8,875 nucleotides of DNA from an uncultured Dialister sp. (lineage in GTDB: Bacteria; Bacillota; Negativicutes; Veillonellales; Dialisteraceae): the NCBI RefSeq assembly GCF_900538805.1, contig NZ_UPZP01000092.1:1-8875 (forward strand), given 5' to 3'. Each line of letters starts with the position of its first letter. Within the stretch, counting starts at the first letter, position 1. The notes below the pieces were generated by a model. That model made no database searches. It was not told the DNA's origin and saw nothing but the letters and a program-made list of their open reading frames with translations. The position numbers and the translations under genes were made by a program. This document shows, piece by piece, positions 1 to 5,644 of this stretch.

Positions 1-244
1 CGTCTTCTGAGCTATTCCATGTTACTTTCATCGTAGCACCAGGATTCCCTACCCATCAAGGTGGGCAATGGAAGTATCTAACTTCATGCCCTACACTTAC
101 TATACGAGAATGACCATGAGGGGGGAAGGCAAGGCACGTGGCGCTGTCTGACATCTGATTTCTAATGTCTATCGTCTAACGTCTATCATCTATCATCTAA
201 TCAACGCCCCTTCTGCGCCCAAAAGGCACTGAACCTGACCAATA
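1..244. other. Left-edge intergenic stretch with repeat fragments
   Basis: I recognise no gene here. Bases 106-127 (GAATGACCATGAGGGG core) resemble 4977-4998 of the central repeat block (AAATGACCGTGAGGGC). Bases 207-216 (CCCCTTCTGC) recur exactly at 8768-8777. A heptamer array sits at 147-202. The stretch is probably the tail of the same class of intergenic mosaic seen twice more in the window. A 36-codon plus-strand frame enters from the left edge and stops at 111-113; I do not recognise its product. Confidence 0.5.
147..202. repeat. Eight tandem heptamers, consensus TCTRAYR
   Basis: Read from 147, the sequence divides without gaps into eight 7-base units that all begin TCT: TCTGACA, TCTGATT, TCTAATG, TCTATCG, TCTAACG, TCTATCA, TCTATCA, TCTAATC. 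The units at 182-188 and 189-195 are identical; the others differ at one to three of the last four positions. This is a degenerate microsatellite-like array in the intergenic space downstream of potE. No function is evident. Confidence 0.8.
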
Positions 245-279
245 GAAAACCACCGCCCTCGATGAGGACGGTGGTTTTC
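245..279 (-). terminator. Intrinsic terminator after speF-potE
   Basis: An 11-base perfect stem (245-255 with 269-279, GAAAACCACCG) is extended inward by a short CCTC/GAGG helix around a small loop. On the minus strand it follows the potE stop codon by about 50 bases, and the 3' arm ends in GGTTTTC, giving the U-rich tail. The A-run on the other arm means it could also stop plus-strand transcripts. Confidence 0.85.
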
Positions 280-328
280 TGTTGTAGAGGATGTTATGGC
301 CGGCCCTGCCCCAGGCAGGCCATATTTC

Positions 329-1705
329 TTATTTTTCTACAGCCGCAGGTACAGCACCGGCGGGATCTTTTCCTCCTTCCAATGCTTCGTTGTCTGCCTT
401 TGCCTTTTTCAGGTCGAAGCGGTCGGAGACGAAGCCGTAGAGGGTCCAGCCGAATACGGTGACGATGGCGCCGTAGGTCATGGCATCAAAGCCGGAGGCG
501 TAGCAGGCGTAGAGGCTGTAGAGGGAGGCGATGAAAGCGATGAGCTTGGTGGTTTTGAGTTCGCTGCCCACATGGTCTACGGCCTTCATGATGACTACGA
601 TGGAAGCCATGCAGAGGAGGTAGGGCATGATATTGGTAATGACAGCCAGGTTGACCAATGTTTCAAACTGTTCGTTCAGCGATGGGCTGATGGTCATGAG
701 GGAGAAGAGGGATTGGATGATGGTGATGGCCACCATGCCGGCAATGGGGGCGCCGTGGGAGGTGACTTTTTTCAGGAAGGCCGGAAAGTATCCTTCGTCA
801 CTGCCTGCTTTGAATACATTGGCAATGGTGAACTGCCAGCCCAGGAGGGAACCGAAGCAGGAGAGAACCATGAGGCCCATGATGATTCTGCCTACGGTGC
901 CGCCGAACATCTGGGAGAATACGAGACCGAAGGGAGCGGAGCTGGAAACCAGGTCTTCTGCCGGAACGATGCCGAAGATAATATTGGTGGAAACGATGTA
1001 GCAGGCTGCTGCCAGAAGGGTGCCGCCAAGAACGGCTTTGGGCACGTTCTTTTCCGGATTATCCACGGCGTCCGCATTGGCGCAGGCCGATTCCATACCC
1101 AGGAAAGCCCAGAGGGTCATGGTGATGGCGTTCATGGCCGCTTCGCCGAAGCCCAGGTCATGGACATTCCAGTTGGCGGTGTACATGGACGGGGAGAATC
1201 AGAACCAGCCTACGAAAGCAAGGCCGATGCAGGGGATGATGACACCCCATACGGTGACGGAGGACACCTGTCCGGTGTACTTGGCGCCGCCGAAATTGAG
1301 GACCGTAGCCAGCCAGAGGGTGAAGATGGTGGCTGCGCAGGTCATGACGGGGTCCAGGGTGGTATCAAGGAAGCCCAGGGCATAGCCTACGGCGGAAATG
1401 GCAATGGCGGTATTTGCAAAAATCAGGGATACGCCGTAGGTGTAGTTGGCAAGGAAATTGCCGGCTTTGCCGAAGGAATATTCTGCATAGCCGCCCATGC
1501 CGCCGCCTTTTTTGCTGTACATGCCGCACTTGGCAAATACATAGGCCAGAGCCATGGAGCCTACAGCTGTCACCAGCCAGGAAACGATGGACAGGGCGCC
1601 CACCTGGGCCAGCTTGGAGGGCAGCATGATAATGCCGGAGCCCATCATATTGACCGCCGTCAGGATGGTGAGCTGGAAAACGCTCATTTTGTTTGCTTTA
1701 CTCAT
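329..1705 (-). pseudogene. potE: Putrescine/ornithine antiporter PotE, interrupted by in-frame TGA
   Basis: An APC-superfamily inner-membrane exchanger that swaps cytoplasmic putrescine for external ornithine. The 458-codon reading (E. coli PotE is 439 residues) matches PotE closely from memory throughout, including GSGIIMLP (23-30), the motif around Cys60 (Cys62 in E. coli) and the Trp199/Glu205 region matching E. coli Trp201/Glu207, which have been implicated in substrate recognition. ATG at 1705 is chosen because AAAGGAG (1712-1718) lies 6 bases upstream and the protein then aligns with PotE's start. Codon 169 is TGA (1199-1201) where E. coli has the second W of GWFWFSP, so one TGG to TGA change explains it. 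The frame continues intact for 289 codons to TAA at 329-331. No Shine-Dalgarno precedes the next ATG (1186), so re-initiation is unlikely. It lies 61 bases after speF, as in enterobacteria. Family assignment is very secure; whether the gene is dead, read through or mis-sequenced is open. Confidence 0.9.
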
Positions 1706-1731
1706 GATTTTCTCCTTTGGTAAGGAAGGAT

Positions 1732-1750
1732 GGGGAAATCTGGTTTCCCC
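1732..1750 (-). other. Intercistronic hairpin between speF and potE
   Basis: A perfect 7-base stem, GGGGAAA (1732-1738) with TTTCCCC (1744-1750), around a 5-base loop sits in the 61-base gap between the speF stop and the potE ribosome binding site (1712-1718). There is no clean U-run after it on the minus strand, so it is more likely an mRNA-stability or partial-attenuation element than a full terminator. The role is inference. Confidence 0.4.
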
Positions 1751-1766
1751 GCTTCCTGATGAGTCA

Positions 1767-3944
1767 TTATTTCTTTTCAAATTCCTTTTTCAGTACATAG
1801 CCGTAGGCATGTTTCCTTCCATCTTCGCCGGTCTGTACATAGACGCCCTGGATTTCAGGAGCAAAGCCCGGGAGCTGGTTGATGCCTTCCACCAGGTCAA
1901 GGAAATAGGTGACAGCGGTTTTGGACCATTTTTCGCCGGGGTGTACGCAGAGGACGCCTGGCGGATAGGGGAGAGCGCCTTCCAGGGCCGTGCGGCCTTC
2001 TGCTTCGGCAAGGTCCACCAGTTCGCCGTGGGCTCTCATGAATTCATACTGCGCTTCCTGGGGATTCATCACGTATTCCGGGAAATAGTCTTTCAGGAAG
2101 AGCTGCTTCTGCAGGGTGGATACTTCACGGTCCTTGTAGAAATCGTGCATTTCCTGGCAGAGGCGGCGGATGGTGTAGCCTCTGTACTTTTCTTCATAGG
2201 CGTTGTAAATGGAGGGGAGCACTTCGGACATGGGCGCATCCTGGTCGATGAGCTGTTCGAAACGGATGAGCTTGGCCACCAGGTCGCTCATCTTTGTTTC
2301 GTTTTCCGCCGGAGTCATGAGGAAGAGGATATCATTGAGGTCGCATTTTTCCGGAATAATACCGTTTTCACGGAGGTAGTTGGCCAGAATATTTCCGGGA
2401 ATGCCGAATTCTTCATAGCCGCCGTTTTCTACATCAATGCCGGCGGTAACGAACTGCAGCTTCATGGGGTCGATGAAGTACTGGCCCTTGCCGTAACCGT
2501 CGAATCCGTGCCATTTGGCGCCCGGTTCGAAGGCCCAGTAATTGATGTCGTTGGCCATCTTTTCAGTATCTCCATCTTCCCATTTCTTTCCGTAAACAAC
2601 GGGAGGAACGAGGGGACGGATGTAGTGGCAGTTGCGGAGGACCTGCTTTCTGGTTTCAATCACCAGTTTCACCGCATCTCTCCAGAGTTTCTTCCCTGCT
2701 TCTCCTTCATGCATCTTGGCATTCACGTCGAGCGCGGCGAAGAGCTGGTACAGGGGGGAGGTGGAAGCGTGCATCATGAATGCATTGTTCACTCTCTTAT
2801 GAGGTACATAGCGGTCCTGGCCTTTAATGTGGGAGTCCTTCTTGTGAATCTGGGAGGTCATGGAGAAGCCGGCCTGCTGTTTGTGGACGGACTGGGTAAC
2901 GAAGATGCCCGGGTCTTCCGGGCCCAGGTCCAGCAGAAGGGGAGAGCAGTCCTTCATCATGGGGATGAACTGTTCATAGCCCACCCATGCGGAGTCGAAG
3001 AAAATGTAGTCGCAGAGATGGCCGATTTTATCCACCACCTGGCGGGCGTTGTAGATGCAGCCGTCATAGGTGCCCAGCTGGATGACGGCCAGACGGATGG
3101 GTCTCTTGGCCTTTGCCTTCACCGGATCCCTTTCAGCCACCAGTTTCCGGATGTATTCTTCATTGAAGCAGTGTTCCGGAATGCCGCCGATGGAGCCGAA
3201 GGCATTTCTTTCCGTTTCCAGATATACAGGGGTGGCGCCGGCCAGCACCAGGGCGCCGTGGTCGATGGATTTATGATTGTTGCGGTCGAAGAGGACGATG
3301 TCGCCGGGGGTGAGCACTGCATTCAGTACCACCTTGTTGGAAGTGGAAGTGCCGTTCAGTACGAAATAGGTTTTGTCGGCGTTGTACACCCTTGCGGCGT
3401 GTTTCTGGGCTGCCAGGGCCGGGCCTTCATGAATGAGGAGGTCACCCATGGCCACGTCTGCGTTGCACAGGTCCGCGCGGAATGTGTTTTCACCGAAGAA
3501 ATCGTAGAATGCGCGGCCTGCCGGGTGCTTCCTGAAGAAAGCGCCGCCCTGATGGCCTGGGCAGTCAAACTGGGAGTAGCCGTTTTCCACGTATTTCTCC
3601 AAATCCCTGAAGAAAGGAGGAAGCATGGCATCTTCATAGTGGGATGCGGCGCTTTCAATCTGGCGGCTGTAGAAATCGTGATCCGTGCCGTTCAGGTCGA
3701 TGACCCGGTATACCCTGCTGATGACATCGTCAGCCACCGGACCTTCCTTGGTGCGGATGAGGAGCACCGGAATGTTGAAGGCAAAAATCATTTCCTTCTT
3801 CAATACATCGGTGTCCGTATCCGTAATGACTACGGCACCTACGTCGGTGAAATCGGTATCATTGACGCCGATCACTTCGCGGGAGGAAATGCTGCCGAAA
3901 ATTTCAAGGGCTTTATCAGAGTAAGCAATTTTTAAATGTTTCAC
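1767..3944 (-). CDS. speF: Biodegradative-type ornithine decarboxylase SpeF
   Basis: A pyridoxal-phosphate enzyme of the fold-I (Orn/Lys/Arg decarboxylase) family that converts ornithine to putrescine and CO2 in the cytoplasm, consuming a proton. It has 725 residues (E. coli SpeF is 732) and is strikingly similar along its length. The N-terminal wing domain covers about 1-105, the PLP domain about 110-560 and the C-terminal domain the rest. Visible motifs are FDCPGHQGG (about 126-134), NADVAMGDLLIHEG (about 161-174), DSAWVGYEQF with the PLP-contacting Asp near 317, and SVHKQQAGF with the Schiff-base Lys near 355. The start is GTG at 3944: the frame is open further upstream, but AGGAGG (3953-3958) lies 8 bases before it and MKHLKIAYSD matches the E. 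coli start. Its partner potE is directly downstream and interrupted. It could still supply putrescine for polyamine needs without exchange. No damage is seen in the frame. Confidence 0.97.
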   Translation of the reverse strand: MKHLKIAYSDKALEIFGSISSREVIGVNDTDFTDVGAVVITDTDTDVLKKEMIFAFNIPVLLIRTKEGPVADDVISRVYRVIDLNGTDHDFYSRQIESAASHYEDAMLPPFFRDLEKYVENGYSQFDCPGHQGGAFFRKHPAGRAFYDFFGENTFRADLCNADVAMGDLLIHEGPALAAQKHAARVYNADKTYFVLNGTSTSNKVVLNAVLTPGDIVLFDRNNHKSIDHGALVLAGATPVYLETERNAFGSIGGIPEHCFNEEYIRKLVAERDPVKAKAKRPIRLAVIQLGTYDGCIYNARQVVDKIGHLCDYIFFDSAWVGYEQFIPMMKDCSPLLLDLGPEDPGIFVTQSVHKQQAGFSMTSQIHKKDSHIKGQDRYVPHKRVNNAFMMHASTSPLYQLFAALDVNAKMHEGEAGKKLWRDAVKLVIETRKQVLRNCHYIRPLVPPVVYGKKWEDGDTEKMANDINYWAFEPGAKWHGFDGYGKGQYFIDPMKLQFVTAGIDVENGGYEEFGIPGNILANYLRENGIIPEKCDLNDILFLMTPAENETKMSDLVAKLIRFEQLIDQDAPMSEVLPSIYNAYEEKYRGYTIRRLCQEMHDFYKDREVSTLQKQLFLKDYFPEYVMNPQEAQYEFMRAHGELVDLAEAEGRTALEGALPYPPGVLCVHPGEKWSKTAVTYFLDLVEGINQLPGFAPEIQGVYVQTGEDGRKHAYGYVLKKEFEKK

Positions 3945-3952
3945 GATTGAAA

Positions 3953-3958
3953 CCTCCT
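3953..3958 (-). promoter_or_regulatory. Ribosome binding site deciding the speF GTG start
   Basis: Minus-strand AGGAGG lies 8 bases before GTG at 3944-3942. The reading frame remains open upstream to 4100, but no other start there has both a Shine-Dalgarno and homology to SpeF, so this site fixes the N-terminus. Confidence 0.9.
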
Positions 3959-3981
3959 GTACGGAACATTTTGTTATGAAT

Positions 3982-4023
3982 GGGAAGCGTGAGGTGTGTG
4001 CACAGCACCGGATGCGCTTTCCC
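3982..4023 (-). other. Possible leader hairpin of speF
   Basis: Bases 3982-3989 (GGGAAGCG) pair with 4015-4023 (CGCTTTCCC) with one bulged base. Inside, GGTG (3993-3996) can pair with CACC (4006-4009) around the 8-base palindrome TGTGCACA (3997-4004). The structure would lie in the roughly 105-base 5' leader between the promoter and the speF ribosome binding site. No U-run or obvious leader peptide accompanies it, so any regulatory role is speculative. Confidence 0.35.
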
Positions 4024-4055
4024 GGCAGGGGACTTACGTCCTTGACTGTGCTTAT

Positions 4056-4083
4056 TGTATAGAAAATTGGGAAAATACTCCAA
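4056..4083 (-). promoter_or_regulatory. Candidate promoter of speF-potE
   Basis: On the minus strand, TTGGAG (4083-4078) and TATACA (4061-4056) are separated by 16 bases, a fair sigma-70/sigma-A match in AT-rich surroundings. Transcription would begin near 4049, giving a leader of about 105 bases before the GTG start. It is the best promoter match upstream of speF. Confidence 0.55.
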
Positions 4084-4147
4084 TACCGATTCCATACCAA
4101 AAAAGAAAATCCCGGAAATCATTACAGATTGCATGGATAAAAGGAAA

Positions 4148-4189
4148 CCGGCAGCTATTAATAACAAAAATGTTATTAATCACTGCCGG
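4148..4189 (-). terminator. Two-part hairpin upstream of speF promoter
   Basis: An outer 7-base stem CCGGCAG/CTGCCGG (4148-4154, 4183-4189) encloses a 2x2 internal loop and a perfect inner 10-base AT stem (4157-4166, 4171-4180) with an AAAA loop. On the minus strand it is followed by TTTCCTTTTAT, a moderate terminator tail. It shares the inner AATAACA/TGTTATT design with the hairpin at 4335-4376. It could be a back-up terminator or a relic of a lost gene. Confidence 0.55.
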
Positions 4190-4215
4190 CGATTAAAAGG
4201 GTAAACAGGCAGAGA

Positions 4216-4229
4216 ACACAGGCCTGTGT
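4216..4229. promoter_or_regulatory. Perfect 14-base palindrome ACACAGGCCTGTGT
   Basis: A perfect dyad without spacer lies in the gene-free stretch between the speF promoter and the efflux-gene remnant. On the minus strand it overlaps the -10 position of a weak possible promoter (TTGACC at 4243-4238, 17 bases away). It could be an operator, but a chance palindrome is not excluded. Confidence 0.25.
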
Positions 4230-4334
4230 AAAGAACCGGTCAAGCAAAAGAGAGCAGTATATATCAGGAAGAATCATTGAAAGGAAACTGGAAAATGCTT
4301 CATCAGGGAGAAAAATCAGGAGGAAGAAGAAAAA

Positions 4335-4376
4335 TCCCAAGACAATAATAACAAAATAGTTATTATTATCTTGGGA
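4335..4376 (-). terminator. Intrinsic terminator of the efflux-gene remnant
   Basis: Stem TCCCAAGA/TCTTGGGA (4335-4342, 4369-4376), one mismatched pair, then AATAATAAC/GTTATTATT (4344-4352, 4359-4367) around a 6-base loop. On the minus strand it is followed immediately by TTTTTCTTCTTCC. It lies 12 bases after the TAG at 4388-4390, exactly where a terminator for that gene belongs. Confidence 0.85.
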
Positions 4377-4387
4377 CAAAGGAAATA

Positions 4388-4728
4388 CTATTTCCCGTAA
4401 ACCCATTTCCGGTAGGATGCAAGACAGAGCGCATAGCCCGCAGCCATCAAAAGTCCCAGGGGCAGGGCTGTGTCTTCTCCGGCAATGCCGGTCAAAGGCA
4501 TGGTGAGACTTCCCGGTGCCACGGTGAAGAAACCCAGCAGGGCAGAGGCGGCGCCGGCGTTCTTTCCCTGCCGGGACAGGGCCATGGACATACTCACCGT
4601 TTCTGTAATGGATAAAGGGATGACCGTGATGATGAGAATGGGAATGAGCACAGGGAGGGGCCAGAGGAAATAAAGACCGGCCAGGAGGAAAAGACTTCCT
4701 ATGACACAAAGGACAATCCCGCTATGTT
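4388..4728 (-). pseudogene. C-terminal remnant of a Bcr/CflA-type MFS drug-efflux protein
   Basis: About 113 codons ending at TAG (4388-4390) encode three hydrophobic segments and a conserved-looking stretch, TETVSMSMALSRQGKNAG followed by AASALLGFF, typical of the last third of the Bcr/CflA subfamily of MFS proton-drug antiporters (family members are near 400 residues). No upstream part exists: the same frame hits a stop at 4766-4768 and the homology ends where the hairpin at 4729-4761 begins. The only possible start is a TTG inside that hairpin, with no convincing ribosome binding site. I therefore read it as a 5'-truncated, dead gene that kept its own terminator. The family call rests on remembered motifs; a different MFS drug transporter subfamily is possible. 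Confidence 0.7.
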
Positions 4729-4761
4729 CTTGTTTCCCTTGCCACCTCAAGGGGAAACAAG
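4729..4761. repeat. Long hairpin at the truncation point of the MFS remnant
   Basis: CTTGTTTCCC-TTG (4729-4741) pairs with CAAGGGGAAACAAG (4748-4761), leaving one bulged G and a 6-base loop CCACCT. Neither strand has a U-run following it, so it is not a standard terminator. It sits precisely where the efflux-gene homology stops and may mark the recombination or insertion junction. Confidence 0.65.
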
Positions 4762-4892
4762 AAAATTAGAGGCACTTTCCTTTTATCTGCCCGACCGGAA
4801 TGGAGCTGGGCGAAGCCCTGAGGATAGGGCCGAAAGAACTGATGCCGCTATTTTTCGATGCCTAATGACGCAGCCTTCCCGCCGACTGGTAT
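4762..4892. other. Gene-free stretch before the repeat block
   Basis: I see no convincing gene or recognised element. Plus-strand frames here are open only by chance and have no ribosome binding site. A short imperfect pairing, GGGC..GCCC (about 4809-4819), is the only structure noted. Confidence 0.4.
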
Positions 4893-4934
4893 TTTTTAGT
4901 GAGCTGGTGAACTAGTGGACTAGTGTGCTAGTTG
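4893..4934. repeat. Octamer array, consensus GRRCTRGT
   Basis: After a T-run, the sequence reads in 8-base steps: TTTTTAGT (4893), GAGCTGGT (4901), GAACTAGT (4909), GGACTAGT (4917), GTGCTAGT (4925), TGG. The same array in the same phase, also after a T-run, occurs at 8660-8699. It forms the left end of the inverted-repeat-bounded block. Confidence 0.85.
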
Positions 4935-5028
4935 GAATCAATGTCGGCGCTTACCAAGATTCTTCGCCTGCGGCTCAAAATGACCGTGAGGGCGGGAAGT
5001 AAATCCCGTAACGATGACTATAAAACTT

Positions 5029-5248
5029 ATCGCCGCAGGCGATACCACACCCTTTGAACCCGCCTGCTGGAAGCAGGCAGAACCCTCTGAACCTTCTGAA
5101 CCCGGGCCGCTCCGCGGCCCCTTGCGATACCACAACCCTCAGCCCGAAGAGCTGTCAAACCTAAGAACCCTCCGGCCGACGGCCGGTCAAACTTCAGAAC
5201 CTTTTCCTGCCCTTTGAACCCTCTGAACCTTCGGGCCCTGCGGGCCCG
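5029..5248. repeat. Family of short GC hairpins with mostly three-base loops
   Basis: Perfect stems with 3-base loops lie at 5029-5043 (6 bp, loop GCA), 5104-5120 (7 bp, TCC), 5172-5186 (6 bp, GAC) and 5232-5248 (7 bp, TGC). A 6-bp stem with a 5-base loop lies at 5062-5078 and a 5-bp stem with a 4-base loop at 5257-5270. The stem sequences differ while the shape is kept. Four more of the same shape follow the operon at 8713-8875. Function unknown. Confidence 0.75.
5056..5233. repeat. GAACC nonamer repeats, consensus GAACCYTCT
   Basis: GAACC occurs at 5056, 5080, 5089, 5098, 5165, 5197, 5216 and 5225, in tandem 9-base steps at 5080-5106 and 5216-5233. The 17 bases at 5080-5096 recur exactly at 5216-5232, and CCCTTTGAACCC at 5050-5061 recurs at 5210-5221. 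All copies have the same orientation. Confidence 0.85.
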
Positions 5249-5333
5249 CCCCCTTTGGTGCTGACGCACCACCTTCCCCCCGCAGGCGGTGGGACAATAG
5301 GATGGAGGAACCCACCAGCTCACTATGAAAATA

Positions 5334-5362
5334 TTGACACTATCCCATAGGGGTGCTATACT
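5334..5362 (+). promoter_or_regulatory. Strong promoter of the tryptophan transporter operon
   Basis: A consensus -35 TTGACA (5334-5339), a 17-base spacer and -10 TATACT (5357-5362) preceded by an extended -10 TGC (5354-5356). Transcription should start near 5369, just upstream of the T-box leader. The near-perfect promoter fits a gene set controlled mainly by premature termination rather than initiation. Confidence 0.9.
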
Positions 5363-5380
5363 CTTTCATATACAAATACA

Positions 5381-5628
5381 AAAGCCGTAGAACAGGAAGA
5401 GTAGTCCTGATGGAAGCCATCCAAGGGAGCCGGCGCAAGTGGAAGTCCGGTATGGCAGTCTTGATGAATGGGCCTGGGAGGCGCTGTTTCGAACCGCTGG
5501 TGTAGAGACAGACGGATTTCACCGTTACTGGAAACTGAGATGGGCATTTGCCAATATGGGTGGTACCGCGGAATTATATCCTTTCGTCCCTTTGCTGTTT
5601 AGCAGAGGGATGAAGGGATTTTTATTTT
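5381..5628 (+). ncRNA. T-box riboswitch, probably tRNA-Trp responsive
   Basis: The T-box core GGGTGGTACCGCGG is at 5558-5571. Stem I shows AGTAG (5400-5404, loop E side), the GGGAGCCGG apical motif (5425-5433) and a specifier loop GAA-TGG-G (5466-5472) whose flanks can pair: CAGG (5393-5396) with CCTG (5473-5476), and GCCAT (5416-5420) with ATGGC (5452-5456). The specifier read in this register is UGG (5469-5471), tryptophan, which agrees with the TrpP-like gene downstream. Uncharged tRNA would pair at UGGU (5561-5564) and favour an antiterminator using GTCCC (5586-5590) over the terminator. Shifting the register by one base would give AUG (Met), which I consider less likely. T-box identity is near certain; amino-acid specificity is good but not proven. 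Confidence 0.93.
5578..5628 (+). terminator. T-box-controlled terminator
   Basis: A 19-base continuous stem (5578-5596 with 5601-5619, including a few G-U pairs) with a GTTT loop is followed by TTTTATTTT (5620-5628). Its 5' arm contains the GTCCC that the T-box uses for the competing antiterminator, so it is the off-switch of the riboswitch. The ribosome binding site AGGAGG (5631-5636) follows immediately. Confidence 0.95.
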
Positions 5629-5644
5629 ACAGGAGGTTGTCATC

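Larger units (their letters stand above)
4897..5325. repeat. 429-base repeat block bounded by 13-base perfect inverted repeats
   Basis: TAGTGAGCTGGTG at 4897-4909 is matched by its exact complement CACCAGCTCACTA at 5313-5325. The enclosed DNA has no credible gene and is built from short repeats: the octamer array, GAACC nonamers, an 11-base repeat GCGATACCACA (5039-5049, 5124-5134), GTCAAAC-N4-GAACC (5154-5169, 5186-5201) and several GC hairpins. The right boundary lies 8 bases before the -35 box of the tryptophan operon. Size and termini suggest a MITE-like or otherwise mobile non-coding element, but no target-site duplication is obvious and the inverted repeat is part of the octamer array, so mobility is inference. 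Confidence 0.6.

Noticed and set aside
3..113. 36-codon plus-strand frame entering from the left edge (…PTHQGGQWKYL…)
   Set aside because: HQGGQW faintly recalls DDE transposases, but the match is too short and lacks the expected residues. It may be the end of a gene or chance, so it is not annotated as a CDS.
1184..1186. Internal re-start making the 3' half of potE a separate gene
   Set aside because: No Shine-Dalgarno precedes this ATG, and the resulting protein would start in the middle of a known transporter fold.
1199..1201. Selenocysteine or alternative code (UGA = Trp) in potE
   Set aside because: The family residue is Trp, not Cys or Sec, and no SECIS-like hairpin stands out just after the codon. 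UGA ends two other genes in this window.
296..1723. A 475-codon plus-strand open frame opposite potE
   Set aside because: Glycine/histidine-rich antisense of potE with no start signals; its openness follows from codon usage on the other strand.
1554..3935. A 793-codon plus-strand open frame opposite speF
   Set aside because: It is the complement of the clearly homologous speF gene, has no ribosome binding site and encodes a His/Val/Phe-rich protein of no recognisable family; it is a codon-bias shadow.
3916..4167. Leader peptide overlapping the speF start
   Set aside because: An open minus-strand frame exists, but it has no Shine-Dalgarno, no ornithine/arginine-rich tail and no resemblance to the known enterobacterial speF leader peptide.
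4176..4709. Hydrophobic minus-strand frame through the terminator hairpins
   Set aside because: It runs through two hairpins and is out of frame with the recognisable efflux-protein remnant; its hydrophobicity comes from T-rich terminator sequence.
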